Assembly: GCA_030725885.1 (NCBI GenBank)
Contig: JANRET010000105.1
Span: 6,379 to 13,878 of the forward strand
Length of the DNA stretch: 7,500 nt
Source: Microbacteriaceae bacterium
Lineage (GTDB): Bacteria > Actinomycetota > Actinomycetes > Actinomycetales > Microbacteriaceae
Direction of reading: 5' to 3'
The notes under the pieces were generated by a model. It was not told the DNA's origin. It ran no database searches and saw only the letters and a program-made list of their open reading frames with translations. Every line of letters begins with the position of its first letter. The stretch's first letter is position 1. This document shows, in pieces, positions 1-6,458 of the stretch. The position numbers were made by a program, and so were the translations under genes.

Positions 1-2
1 AC

Positions 3-305
3 CCGGAACGTTCCGCGACCGCCGTGCCACTTGGTGTGGCACCCGAATTCCCCGAATTCGATTCCTCGCCGGGCGACGTCAAACTGAGCGCTGCGTGGCT
101 CATCGACAATGCGGGGATTCCCCGAGGATTCGCCTTGGCGGGCAGCAACGCCGCGATATCGAGCAAACACACGCTCGCCATCATCAATCGCGGGGGTGCC
201 ACCGCGAACGAGGTGCTGGAACTCGCGCGCTACATCACCATCCGCGTGCACGATGCGTTCGGCGTAATGCTCGAACCGGAACCGACGATGATCGGGTTCG
301 ACTAA
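3..305 (+). CDS. murB: UDP-N-acetylenolpyruvoylglucosamine reductase (MurB), C-terminal part
   Basis: The gene is cut by the left edge; the last 100 codons are present and end in TAA at 303-305. MurB is a cytoplasmic FAD enzyme that uses NADPH to reduce UDP-GlcNAc-enolpyruvate to UDP-MurNAc, the second committed step of peptidoglycan precursor synthesis. The visible part matches the C-terminal MurB domain: [12 protein letters not shown] (the K-SAAWLIE-AG motif), then [15 protein letters not shown], a helix [15 protein letters not shown], and the closing LEPEPTMIG. In this family the C-terminal segment carries the glutamate that acts in proton transfer. The reading frame is open to the left edge, so the internal ATG/GTG codons near the edge are not the real start. 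Its stop overlaps the stop of the convergent aminotransferase gene. The identification is firm; length and start lie outside the window. Confidence 0.93.
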   Translation, partial: PERSATAVPLGVAPEFPEFDSSPGDVKLSAAWLIDNAGIPRGFALAGSNAAISSKHTLAIINRGGATANEVLELARYITIRVHDAFGVMLEPEPTMIGFD

Positions 306-1504
306 GCGAAGAGCTTCTGGAGTCGCTGGATTCCCTCGAGCAGTTCGTCGTCACCGAGAGCGTACGCAAACCTCAGGTATCCACTTGGACCAAACGCTTC
401 GCCGGGAACAACCGCCACCTCGGCGACGTCGAGGATGTAATCCGCGAGTTGCAACGTGGTGTCGATGCGCTGGCCACCCCATTCGCGACCGAGCAACGCG
501 GTCACGTCGGCGTACACGTAAAACGCGCCACCGGGTTCGGGTACAACGAACCCGGGAATCTTGGACAGTTCGGCCAGCATGACCGTCCGTCGGCGTGCGA
601 ATGCCTTCTTCATGTCGTCGACGACCGATTGATCGCCGTTGAGCGCGGCGATGGCCGCCCGCTGGGAGATGTTCGACACGTTGCTGGACAGGTGCGATTG
701 CAGGTTGGCCGATGCGGCGGTGACATCCGCGGGTGACACCATCCAACCGAGTCGCCACCCGGTCATCGCGTAGGTCTTGGCAACCCCATTGACCAGGATG
801 GTTTGGTTCGCGAGTTCGGGCACGGCCTGGAGTATCGACACAGCGTGATCACCGTCGTAAACCAGGTTCTGATAAATCTCGTCAGAGATCACCCAGAGAC
901 CGTGTTCCAGCGCCCATTGTCCGATTGCGCGAGTCTGTTCCGCGTCATAGACCGCGCCGGTCGGGTTCGACGGCGAAACAAACAACAGCACTTTTGTTCG
1001 AGGGGTGCGGGCGGCTTCGAGTTGTTCGACGGTCACGAGGTACCCGTTGTCGGCACCCGCGAAAACGTCCACCGCAACCCCACCCGCGAGTGCGATTACT
1101 TCGGGGTAGGTCGTCCAGAACGGGGTCGGCACAATGACTTCGTCACCGTCGTCGAGTAACGCCTGGAATGCTTGGTACACCGCTTGTTTGCCGCCGTTCG
1201 TGACGATGACCTGTGAAGCGGACACGGCGATCCCCGAATCGCGCTTGGTTTTCTGGGCGATCGCTTCACGCAGTTCCGGGAGGCCGGCGGCGGGCGTGTA
1301 TCGGTGATTTTTCGGGTCGATGACCGCGGCCACCGCAGCTTCGACGATGTGTTCGGGCGTCGCGAAGTCCGGTTCGCCCGCACCGTAGGAAATAATCGGG
1401 CGCCCCTCGGCCTTGAGCGCTTTGGCTTTCGCGTCTACCTTGAGGGTCGCACTTTCCGCGATTGCGCCGACGCGCTGCGATACTCGTTTTTTCGGTTCCG
1501 TCAC
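302..1504 (-). CDS. aspC: Class I pyridoxal-phosphate aminotransferase, aspartate aminotransferase type
   Basis: This fold-type I PLP enzyme probably interconverts aspartate plus 2-oxoglutarate with oxaloacetate plus glutamate in the cytoplasm. From the GTG at 1504 the protein has 400 residues, the usual size. Visible motifs, numbered from that GTG, are GAGEPDF near 42, [10 protein letters not shown] near 66, VTNGGKQAV near 101, SPSNPTG near 177, SDEIYQ with the PLP-nitrogen Asp at 208, the Schiff-base Lys243 in [14 protein letters not shown], and the carboxylate-binding Arg378 in YLRFAYA. An in-frame ATG at 1567 would add 21 residues, but that stretch carries promoter sequence for both directions and no family similarity. 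The GTG lies 6 nt after a TATTCT -10 box, which fits a leaderless mRNA. The gene diverges from tRNA-Trp/secE and converges on murB, a position known for aspC in actinobacteria. Substrate specificity (Asp, aromatic or prephenate) is inferred from family and context. Confidence 0.88.
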   Translation of the reverse strand: MTEPKKRVSQRVGAIAESATLKVDAKAKALKAEGRPIISYGAGEPDFATPEHIVEAAVAAVIDPKNHRYTPAAGLPELREAIAQKTKRDSGIAVSASQVIVTNGGKQAVYQAFQALLDDGDEVIVPTPFWTTYPEVIALAGGVAVDVFAGADNGYLVTVEQLEAARTPRTKVLLFVSPSNPTGAVYDAEQTRAIGQWALEHGLWVISDEIYQNLVYDGDHAVSILQAVPELANQTILVNGVAKTYAMTGWRLGWMVSPADVTAASANLQSHLSSNVSNISQRAAIAALNGDQSVVDDMKKAFARRRTVMLAELSKIPGFVVPEPGGAFYVYADVTALLGREWGGQRIDTTLQLADYILDVAEVAVVPGEAFGPSGYLRFAYALGDDELLEGIQRLQKLFA

Positions 1505-1510
1505 CTCACC

Positions 1511-1516
1511 AGAATA
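1511..1516 (-). promoter_or_regulatory. -10 element for leaderless aspC transcript
   Basis: On the - strand TATTCT (a TANNNT -10 box) is followed by six bases, GGTGAG, and then the GTG at 1504. That spacing puts the transcription start on or next to the start codon, which is how leaderless actinobacterial genes are built. No convincing -35 is seen. The GGTGAG could be read as a Shine-Dalgarno, but it abuts the GTG with no spacer and so would not work as one for this codon. Confidence 0.5.
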
Positions 1517-1543
1517 GACGGACGGACGCGTTCCGGCGTCGCT

Positions 1544-1572
1544 TTGGAGAATGGGCTCGGCTGGCATACACT
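1544..1572 (+). promoter_or_regulatory. Promoter for tRNA-Trp - secE unit
   Basis: TTGGAG at 1544-1549 and TACACT at 1567-1572 are separated by exactly 17 bases. This is a good housekeeping sigma factor match, with the -10 fitting TANNNT. It predicts a start near 1579-1580, about 62 nt before tRNA-Trp. It faces away from aspC and overlaps the extra N-terminal codons that the longer aspC start would need, which supports the shorter aspC. Confidence 0.6.
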
Positions 1573-1606
1573 TGGGATTTGGTGCTCAACACCATCGTTC
1601 GTCGTG

Positions 1607-1630
1607 CCGTCGTGGGACTTCGTCCGACGG
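1607..1630 (+). other. Stem-loop in the 5' leader of tRNA-Trp
   Basis: CCGTC (1607-1611) pairs with GACGG (1626-1630), and GGAC (1615-1618) with GTCC (1622-1625), leaving a 3-nt bulge and a TTC loop. It ends 11 nt before the tRNA. A smaller hairpin, TGGTG/CACCA (1580-1584 and 1590-1594), lies at the predicted transcript 5' end. Neither has a T tract, so these are more likely leader structure removed by RNase P processing than terminators. Confidence 0.35.
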
Positions 1631-1641
1631 GTACCACGCAC

Positions 1642-1714
1642 AGGGCGGTGGCTCAATTGGTAGAGCAGCGGTCTCCAAAACCGCAGGTTGCAGGTTCGAG
1701 TCCTGTCCGCCCTG
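1642..1714 (+). tRNA. tRNA-Trp (anticodon CCA)
   Basis: A complete 73-nt cloverleaf can be folded by eye. The acceptor stem is AGGGCGG with CCGCCCT and the discriminator is G. The D stem is GCTC/GAGC. The anticodon stem is GCGGT/ACCGC around loop CTCCAAA, with anticodon CCA at 1675-1677. The variable loop is AGGTT, and the T stem GCAGG/CCTGT carries loop TTCGAGT. CCA reads UGG, so it inserts tryptophan. The 3' CCA is not encoded (the next bases are CGA), so it must be added after processing. It sits 46 nt before secE with no terminator between them and is probably cotranscribed with it, a common actinobacterial arrangement. Confidence 0.97.
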
Positions 1715-1717
1715 CGA

Positions 1718-1735
1718 ATGTCGGCCCACCGACAT
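1718..1735 (+). other. Perfect 7-bp hairpin between tRNA-Trp and secE
   Basis: ATGTCGG (1718-1724), tetraloop CCCA, CCGACAT (1729-1735) form a perfect hairpin starting three bases after the tRNA. No T tract follows. It could mark the 3' processing boundary of the tRNA or protect the 5' end of the secE mRNA after cleavage. The function is inferred. Confidence 0.45.
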
Positions 1736-1760
1736 CCACATTAAATCGAAAGGCAACACC

Positions 1761-2027
1761 GTGACTGACGAAATCACTCCCGGCACCGTCGCTGCGGGCG
1801 GCGAGCGGAGAAAGAGCTTTTTCGGACGCATCGCACAGTTCATGGGCGAGGTTGTCATCGAACTTCGCAAGGTCGTCACCCCGACCCGCAAGGAACTGAT
1901 CACCTACACGTCGGTCGTGTTGGTCTTCGTCATCATCATGATGGCGATCATTGCAAGCCTCGACATCGTGATCGGGATCTTGATTGGCATGGTTTTTGGC
2001 AACGGCCCACTTCCGTGGGAAAACTAA
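1761..2027 (+). CDS. secE: Preprotein translocase subunit SecE
   Basis: This 88-residue protein is the small clamp subunit of the SecYEG channel, which holds SecY together in the cytoplasmic membrane. It shows the short single-span form of SecE found in Gram-positives: a soluble N-terminus, an amphipathic segment RRKSFFGRIAQFMGEVVIELRK cut here into its parts (FFGRIAQF near 22, then VVIELRKV), the hinge TPTRKEL near 42-48, and one long transmembrane helix from about residue 50 (YTSVVLVFVIIMMAIIASLD) to the low 70s. Many homologues have Trp before PTR; here it is Thr. GTG at 1761 is chosen because GAAAGG (1748-1753) sits 7 nt upstream and the family length fits. An open frame continues upstream across the tRNA and is not coding. 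It lies directly before nusG, the classic secE-nusG pair. Confidence 0.93.
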   Translation: MTDEITPGTVAAGGERRKSFFGRIAQFMGEVVIELRKVVTPTRKELITYTSVVLVFVIIMMAIIASLDIVIGILIGMVFGNGPLPWEN

Positions 2028-2033
2028 CGAATT

Positions 2034-2038
2034 AAGGA
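2034..2038 (+). promoter_or_regulatory. Ribosome binding site deciding the nusG start
   Basis: AAGGA lies 9 nt before GTG 2048, whereas it directly abuts the alternative in-frame TTG at 2039. The spacing supports translation of nusG from 2048. Confidence 0.65.
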
Positions 2039-2047
2039 TTGATTCTC

Positions 2048-2893
2048 GTGACGGAAAACCACACTGACGACTCTGACCTGTCGACGACCACCGACGACAC
2101 CGAGCTCGACCAGTCGCTCGAAGTTCTCGAGGAGACGCCTGACCCCGAAGCCGATGCGATCGTGGATGACGCGTTGGACATCGACTCGGTGGACGAAGCT
2201 ATCGCGGCGGACGCAGCGACCCACGACGAAGCCGACGTCACCGCGGAACTGCAGGACGCCCCGGTCGTTGACACCGAGCCCGAGGAAGACCCCTACGCCG
2301 ACTTCAAAAAGGAACTTCGCCGTAAGCCGGGGCACTGGTACGTGGTTCACTCCTACGCGGGCTACGAGAAAAAGGTCAAGACCAACATCGAAAACCGCGT
2401 CATCGCGATGAACATGCAGGACGACATCTTTGAGGTCGCTGTTCCCCTCGAAGACATCGTCGACATCAAGAACGGCCAGCGCAAGCTTGTTACGCGCGTT
2501 CGAGTCCCCTCGTATGTTCTGGTTCGAATGACACTCAACGAGAACTCGTGGTCGACCGTTCGCCACACGCCGGGTGTCACCGGCTTCGTCGGCAACGCCC
2601 ACAACCCCATCCCGCTGTCGTTCCAGGACGCCTTTGACATGCTCAAGACGGAAGCCCCCATCGAGGGCGCACGTTCCGCGGGTGGACTCAAGTCGTCGGG
2701 CCAGCGTGAAATGACGATTACGACCGATTTCGAAGTCAACGAAACGGTCGGAATCAAGGAGGGTGCGTTCGCTGGACTTCAGGGAACAATCCACGAGATT
2801 CACCTCGACACCGGCAAGGTGTCGGTCTTCATCAACGTCTTCGGACGTGACACGGCGGTCGAATTCACTTTCGGTCAGATCGAAAAGCAGTAG
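2048..2893 (+). CDS. nusG: Transcription termination/antitermination factor NusG
   Basis: NusG binds the RNA polymerase clamp through its NGN domain and links elongation to Rho or the ribosome through its KOW domain. From GTG 2048 the protein is 281 residues, much longer than the roughly 180 of E. coli NusG. The difference is an N-terminal arm: residues 1-86 contain 32 Asp/Glu and no Lys or Arg, and are probably disordered. Such arms are known in actinobacterial NusG. The NGN domain starts at GHWYVVHSYAGYE (near 95) and includes VPLEDIVDIKNG, VPSYVLVRM and the region TPGVTGFVGN. The C-terminal KOW domain holds VGIKEGAFAGLQGTIHEI and ends in FGQIEKQ. The gene lies 20 nt after secE and 78 nt before rplK, so one operon is likely. 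The start could be the TTG at 2039, which would add only three residues. Confidence 0.95.
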   Translation: MTENHTDDSDLSTTTDDTELDQSLEVLEETPDPEADAIVDDALDIDSVDEAIAADAATHDEADVTAELQDAPVVDTEPEEDPYADFKKELRRKPGHWYVVHSYAGYEKKVKTNIENRVIAMNMQDDIFEVAVPLEDIVDIKNGQRKLVTRVRVPSYVLVRMTLNENSWSTVRHTPGVTGFVGNAHNPIPLSFQDAFDMLKTEAPIEGARSAGGLKSSGQREMTITTDFEVNETVGIKEGAFAGLQGTIHEIHLDTGKVSVFINVFGRDTAVEFTFGQIEKQ

Positions 2894-2925
2894 CCAGAAT
2901 TACCACCCGTCGCACAGGGCGCCGG

Positions 2926-2955
2926 CGTGGGAGCGCGTGACACCCGTCACGCACG
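2926..2955 (+). promoter_or_regulatory. Stem-loop in the rplK leader, possible L1-binding site
   Basis: In the nusG-rplK gap GCGTGAC (2935-2941), loop ACCC and GTCACGC (2946-2952) form a perfect 7-bp hairpin. Just before it is GTGGGAGC; CGTG (2926-2929) can pair with CACG (2952-2955), which leaves a GGAG-containing asymmetric loop on the 5' side. L1 is known to repress the L11-L1 operon by binding a leader that mimics its 23S rRNA site, and 23S rRNA in that area carries GGTGGGAG. The hairpin is seen; L1 binding is inference. No T tract follows, so it is not an intrinsic terminator. Confidence 0.35.
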
Positions 2956-2971
2956 ACAGTAAGGAAAGAAA

Positions 2972-3400
2972 ATGGCAGCAAAGAAAAAGGTCACCGGCCT
3001 CATCAAGCTCCAGATCCAGGCCGGTGCGGCCAACCCCGCACCGCCCATCGGTCCGGCGCTCGGTCAGCACGGTGTCAACATCATGGAGTTCTGCACCGCG
3101 TACAACAACGCAACGCAGGACAAGCGTGGAAACGTTATTCCCGTCGAAATCACGGTGTACGAGGACCGCTCGTTCACCTTTATCCTGAAGACCCCGCCCG
3201 CAGCCGAGCTCATCAAGAAGGCCGCAGGAGTCGCGAAGGGTTCATCGACACCGCACACCGTCAAGGTCGCCAAGTTGACCAAGGAACAGTTGCGGTCGAT
3301 CGCCGAGCAAAAGCAGGTTGACCTCAACGCCAACGACGTCGAGGCTGCCGAGAAGATCATCGCCGGCACCGCCCGCTCCATGGGCATCACGGTCGAATAA
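2972..3400 (+). CDS. rplK: 50S ribosomal protein L11
   Basis: L11 binds the GTPase-associated centre of 23S rRNA at the base of the L7/L12 stalk, where it helps elongation factors and the stringent-response synthetase sense the ribosome. The 142-residue length is exactly typical. The N-terminal domain begins [20 protein letters not shown] in conserved form, followed by [20 protein letters not shown], which contains the proline-rich switch. The RNA-binding C-terminal domain includes [13 protein letters not shown] and ends near [14 protein letters not shown] 2972 follows a strong AAGGAAAG (2961-2968). It forms the L11 operon with rplA 70 nt downstream. Confidence 0.97.
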   Translation: MAAKKKVTGLIKLQIQAGAANPAPPIGPALGQHGVNIMEFCTAYNNATQDKRGNVIPVEITVYEDRSFTFILKTPPAAELIKKAAGVAKGSSTPHTVKVAKLTKEQLRSIAEQKQVDLNANDVEAAEKIIAGTARSMGITVE

Positions 3401-3415
3401 CCCAACTTTCCACAA

Positions 3416-3446
3416 GCGGGAGAGCCGCCAGGCTCACATTCACCGC
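3416..3446 (+). promoter_or_regulatory. Stem-loop between rplK and rplA, possible L1-binding site
   Basis: GCGG (3416-3419) pairs with CCGC (3443-3446), and inside it GAGCC (3422-3426) pairs with GGCTC (3431-3435) around a GCCA loop. The two helices are separated by an asymmetric internal loop: GA on the 5' side and ACATTCA on the 3' side. The 5' strand reads GCGGGAG, close to the GTGGGAG of the rplK leader hairpin. A helix, asymmetric GGGAG loop, helix layout resembles the L1 site of 23S rRNA. It lies 9 nt before the rplA ribosome binding site, so protein binding could block translation. The regulatory role is inferred. Confidence 0.4.
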
Positions 3447-3470
3447 GATTCTCTGAAGGAGAAAAAAATC

Positions 3471-4160
3471 ATGGCTAAAAAGTCCAAGGCGTACAACGCC
3501 GCAGTTGCTCTTCTGGAAGAAGGCAAGTTTTACAACCCCGTCGAAGCTGTCGACATCGCCAAAAAGACGGGTTCTGCCAAGTTCAACTCGACCGTCGAGG
3601 TCGCGCTGAAGTTGGCCGTTGACCCTCGTAAGGCTGACCAGATGGTTCGTGGAACCGTCATGCTGCCCCACGGGACCGGCAAGACCGCTCGGGTCATCGT
3701 TTTCGCTACCGGACCCGCGGCCGAAGCGGCCCTCGCTGCCGGAGCGGACGAGGTCGGTGGCGTCGAGCTCATCGACAAGGTCGCTGGCGGATACACGGCG
3801 TTCGATGCGGCCGTGTCGACCCCCGAGCTCATGGGTCAGGTCGGTCGTCTCGGAAAGGTACTGGGACCTCGAAACCTCATGCCGAACCCCAAGACGGGAA
3901 CCGTTACACCGGACCCGGCGAAGGCTGTGACCGAAATCAAGGGCGGAAAAATCGAGTTCCGTGTCGACAAGCACTCCAACGTTCACTTCATCGTGGGCAA
4001 GGCGTCCTTCTCGGCCGATCAGCTCGGCGATAATTTCCGTGCGGCGTTGGATGAAGTACAGCGTTTGAAGCCGTCGTCGGCCAAGGGTCGCTACATCCAA
4101 AAGGCGACCATTTCGACGACGTTCGGTCCCGGGATCCCTCTCGACATCAGCGCGCTCTAA
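3471..4160 (+). CDS. rplA: 50S ribosomal protein L1
   Basis: L1 forms the mobile L1 stalk of the 50S subunit, which guides deacylated tRNA out through the E site. It is also a known translational repressor of its own operon. The protein has 229 residues, typical for bacterial L1. Visible features are the N-terminal [21 protein letters not shown] segment in conserved form, the strand [20 protein letters not shown], the middle domain from about 70 to 160 with VIVFATG and a GADEVGG turn, and the L1 signature [16 protein letters not shown] near residues 129-144. ATG 3471 is preceded by GAAGGAG (3455-3461) with a 9-nt A-rich spacer. The longer open frame upstream runs through the rplK 3' end and is not used. 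A hairpin follows the stop. Confidence 0.97.
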   Translation: MAKKSKAYNAAVALLEEGKFYNPVEAVDIAKKTGSAKFNSTVEVALKLAVDPRKADQMVRGTVMLPHGTGKTARVIVFATGPAAEAALAAGADEVGGVELIDKVAGGYTAFDAAVSTPELMGQVGRLGKVLGPRNLMPNPKTGTVTPDPAKAVTEIKGGKIEFRVDKHSNVHFIVGKASFSADQLGDNFRAALDEVQRLKPSSAKGRYIQKATISTTFGPGIPLDISAL

Positions 4161-4170
4161 GCTCGTTCTT

Positions 4171-4204
4171 CACAATCGCCTCGGTTTCGGCCGGGGCGAT
4201 TGTG
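4171..4204 (+). terminator. Hairpin terminator after rplA
   Basis: CACAATCGCC plus TCGG (4171-4184) pairs with CCGG plus GGCGATTGTG (4191-4204) to give a 14-bp stem with one G-T pair and a 6-nt loop, starting 10 nt after the rplA stop. There is no T tract, so it is a non-canonical candidate, common in high-GC actinobacteria. A second overlapping hairpin, GTGTGCG/CGCGCAC (4202-4221), follows at once. Together they probably end or stabilise the L11-L1 transcript. Confidence 0.6.
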
Positions 4205-4229
4205 TGCGTTCTCACGCGCACCTTAGAGT
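4200..4229 (+). promoter_or_regulatory. Candidate promoter for the two-component operon
   Basis: TTGTGT (4200-4205) and TAGAGT (4224-4229) are separated by 18 bases. The -10 fits TANNNT and the -35 is weak and overlaps the 3' arm of the rplA hairpin. The predicted start is near 4236, giving a leader of about 34 nt. The AT-rich stretch 4230-4255 offers other weaker -10 choices, so the exact promoter is uncertain. Confidence 0.4.
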
Positions 4230-4269
4230 TTGTTTGGCTAATTCATAGAAAAAGCACCACACTGGAATT

Positions 4270-4998
4270 GTGAACAAAGACACAGTTGCTCTGGTGAAAC
4301 CGGACGGTAATCCCGTCCGCGCTCTCGTGGTTGACGACGAACCCTCGATCTCGGAACTTGTGTCGATGGCACTTCGTTACGAAAAATTCGACGTCCGAAC
4401 CGCGGCGAGCGGACAGGCGGCGGTATCTCAGGCGAAAGAATTCCAGCCGGACATTATCGTCCTCGACATCATGCTGCCCGACTTTGACGGGCTCGAGGTC
4501 ATGCGGCGTATTCGTGCCGATAACGCCGACGTTCCGGTGCTGTTCCTCACGGCAAAAGACTCCGTCTCCGATCGAGTGGTCGGGCTAACCGCCGGAGGCG
4601 ACGATTACGTCACCAAGCCATTTTCGGTTGAGGAACTTGTCGCCCGCATTCGGGGAATCGTTCGCCGTTCGCTCGTGGCGAGTGAAGTGCGTGAAGACCC
4701 GGAAATCTCGGTGGGCGATTTGGTTCTTAACGAGGAAACCTACGAGGTTTTCCGGGGCGGCACGAAGGTGGACTTGACCGCGACCGAGTTTGAGCTTCTG
4801 CGGTACCTTATGCGCAACCCGAAGCGCGTTTTGTCGAAATCGCAGATTCTCGATCGGGTCTGGTCCTACGACTTCGGCGGCCGCTCGTCGATTGTCGAAA
4901 TTTACATTTCGTATCTGCGAAAGAAAATCGACACACTCGGTCCCGCGATGATTCACACGGTGCGCGGTGTCGGTTACGTGCTGCGACCAGCGGAGTAA
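4270..4998 (+). CDS. OmpR/PhoB-family response regulator
   Basis: This 242-residue transcription factor is activated by phosphorylation from the kinase encoded next to it. The receiver domain (about 17-135) has the acidic pair Asp22/Asp23, the phospho-acceptor Asp66 in VLDIMLPD, Thr94 in FLTAKD, and Lys116 in YVTKPF, so all catalytic residues are intact. The C-terminal winged-helix DNA-binding domain (about 148-240) shows VDLTATEFELLRYL, the recognition-helix region SKSQILDRVW, RSSIVEIYISYLRKKI and HTVRGVGYVL. The start is GTG 4270. No strong Shine-Dalgarno precedes it, only a weak TGGA, so a start a few codons downstream cannot be excluded. The kinase gene follows after 3 nt. Target genes and signal are unknown, and I do not assign a named system. 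Confidence 0.92.
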   Translation: MNKDTVALVKPDGNPVRALVVDDEPSISELVSMALRYEKFDVRTAASGQAAVSQAKEFQPDIIVLDIMLPDFDGLEVMRRIRADNADVPVLFLTAKDSVSDRVVGLTAGGDDYVTKPFSVEELVARIRGIVRRSLVASEVREDPEISVGDLVLNEETYEVFRGGTKVDLTATEFELLRYLMRNPKRVLSKSQILDRVWSYDFGGRSSIVEIYISYLRKKIDTLGPAMIHTVRGVGYVLRPAE

Positions 4999-5001
4999 CC
5001 G

Positions 5002-6420
5002 GTGTTCGACCGCTGGCCGTTACGAAAACGCCTCATTGTTTCCAGTGCTGCTCTGACTGCCGTAGCCGGAATTCTTATTGGCGGTGCGACGATGGTGGGA
5101 ATTCGTGCTTATCTCATCGGCCAACTCGACGAAGAATTAGTCTCGGCCGCGCAGCGCTTCAACTCACCCGGGCAGGGTCGAGGAGAGTTCGGTGAACGAC
5201 TTACCGGACCGGGAACGGCTGTGGGGACGGTGCTCGCAGCAATTGGCGCCGACGGTCAGGCTTCTGCGATTTACCTCGACGACCGTGCCGCGCCGCAAGC
5301 GTTTAGCGCTGTGCAATTGGCGGACATACCCACATCCGGGTGGGGAAACGGGATCCGGGACGTTCGGATTCGCGATTCCGGGTCCTATCGCATGGCGTCG
5401 GTCGGGACTTCACAGGGATCCACCATCGTGATGGGTTTACCGACCAGTGCCATCAATCGGGTCATCGGGCGAATCGGAACATTTCTTGGGTTCCTCGTTT
5501 TTGGAATCGTTGTCATCGTTGTCCTCGCAGGGCGAAAGAGCGTCGACCTTGCGCTTCGACCTCTCGAACGAATGCGGGAAACGGCGCAACGGGTTTCTGG
5601 TTTGAACCTGGCGGTCGGTGATGCGACCTTGAGTGAACGCGTCGCGGTGGACGAGCCCGACACCGAAGTGGGACATCTGGGTCAGGCGTTCAACCACATG
5701 CTCGACAACGTCGACGAGGCGTTGACCGCTCGGCGGGACAGCGAGGCAAAGGTTCGACAGTTCGTCGCCGACGCCAGCCATGAACTGCGCACACCGCTCA
5801 CAGCAATTCGCGGATATTCCGAACTCACGCGACGTCAGGAAATGGGTATGAGTGCTGATTTGCGGCACTCACTCGATCGCATTGAATCCGAATCCATTCG
5901 GATGACAGCGCTTGTCGAGGACCTCTTGTTGCTGGCACGGCTTGACGAAGGACTGGACTTCGACCTCACCCGAATAGATGTTGCCAAACTTGCCAAAGAC
6001 GCCGTGACTGATGCCCAAGTGGCGTCGCCAGGTCACGAATGGAAAGTGAAAACAGCGCGCGGTGCCACGATTGTCGCGGATCGAAACCGTTTTTATCAAA
6101 TCCTCGTGAATCTGTTGGCCAACGCTCGAACCCACACACCAGCCGGTACGGTTGTGTCGACCAGCGTAGAGACAACGGCGGACTCGGTGGTCATTACGGT
6201 GGCCGATAACGGCCCGGGGATTCCCGAGGAAATCAGGGAGTCACTGTTCGAGCGTTTTGCCCGCGCGGACACCTCGCGTGCACGATCGACGGGTTCGACC
6301 GGATTGGGGCTCGCCATCGTGGATGGATTGGTTCGCGCCCACAAGGGGACGATTGTTGTGGAAAGCGAGCCGGGGAACACCCGATTCGTTGTGACCATCC
6401 CTCGGGCACCAGTCACTTGA
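5002..6420 (+). CDS. Membrane sensor histidine kinase
   Basis: This 472-residue kinase probably phosphorylates the response regulator encoded just upstream. It has a short basic N-terminus and a first transmembrane helix at about 12-35. An extracytoplasmic sensor region follows (about 36-155) that I do not recognise and that has no cysteine. The second transmembrane helix is about 157-177, then a HAMP linker (about 178-240, with LRPLERM), then HisKA with the phospho-acceptor His260 in ASHELRTPL. The ATPase domain carries the N box NLLANARTHTP (370-380), G1 DNGPGIP (402-408), the F box FERFAR and G2 GLGLAIV (434-440). All catalytic motifs are intact. GTG 5002 is placed by GGAG (4992-4995), which lies against the regulator's stop codon, so translation is probably coupled. 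The stop at 6418-6420 touches the rplJ promoter. Confidence 0.93.
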   Translation: MFDRWPLRKRLIVSSAALTAVAGILIGGATMVGIRAYLIGQLDEELVSAAQRFNSPGQGRGEFGERLTGPGTAVGTVLAAIGADGQASAIYLDDRAAPQAFSAVQLADIPTSGWGNGIRDVRIRDSGSYRMASVGTSQGSTIVMGLPTSAINRVIGRIGTFLGFLVFGIVVIVVLAGRKSVDLALRPLERMRETAQRVSGLNLAVGDATLSERVAVDEPDTEVGHLGQAFNHMLDNVDEALTARRDSEAKVRQFVADASHELRTPLTAIRGYSELTRRQEMGMSADLRHSLDRIESESIRMTALVEDLLLLARLDEGLDFDLTRIDVAKLAKDAVTDAQVASPGHEWKVKTARGATIVADRNRFYQILVNLLANARTHTPAGTVVSTSVETTADSVVITVADNGPGIPEEIRESLFERFARADTSRARSTGSTGLGLAIVDGLVRAHKGTIVVESEPGNTRFVVTIPRAPVT

Positions 6421-6421
6421 T

Positions 6422-6451
6422 TTGCACTGAGGTTGCTCGGCGGGGTAGTGT
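6422..6451 (+). promoter_or_regulatory. Promoter for rplJ-rplL
   Basis: TTGCAC (6422-6427) and TAGTGT (6446-6451) are separated by 18 bases. Both elements are good matches to the housekeeping consensus. The -35 begins one base after the kinase stop codon. The predicted start is near 6456-6459, giving a leader of about 170 nt before rplJ. This makes rplJ-rplL independent of the two-component genes. Confidence 0.65.
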
Positions 6452-6458
6452 GGGAAAA

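Noticed and set aside
95..736. Open frame of 213 codons on the + strand across the murB end and opposite aspC
   Set aside because: It is low-complexity, rich in Arg and His as expected for an out-of-frame reading of high-GC DNA, and it lies over two recognised genes.
1505..1567. N-terminal extension of aspC from the ATG at 1567
   Set aside because: The segment holds promoter elements for both directions, shows no class I aminotransferase similarity, and the GTG at 1504 gives the family's usual length.
2024..2803. Long open frame of 259 codons on the - strand opposite nusG
   Set aside because: It is antisense to a clear nusG, has no recognisable domain, and is a codon-bias shadow of the acidic (GAC/GAA-rich) coding strand.
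2933..2960. Hairpin before rplK as an intrinsic terminator of nusG
   Set aside because: There is no T tract, and it sits just upstream of the rplK ribosome binding site within an operon; a leader function fits better.
3387..4100. Open frame of 237 codons on the - strand opposite rplA
   Set aside because: It is a shadow of the L1 gene with no family motif, and no ribosome binding site supports it.
4257..4269. CACACT before GTG 4270 as a leaderless -10 box for the response regulator
   Set aside because: It lacks the TA of a TANNNT element; TAGAGT at 4224-4229 is a better match.
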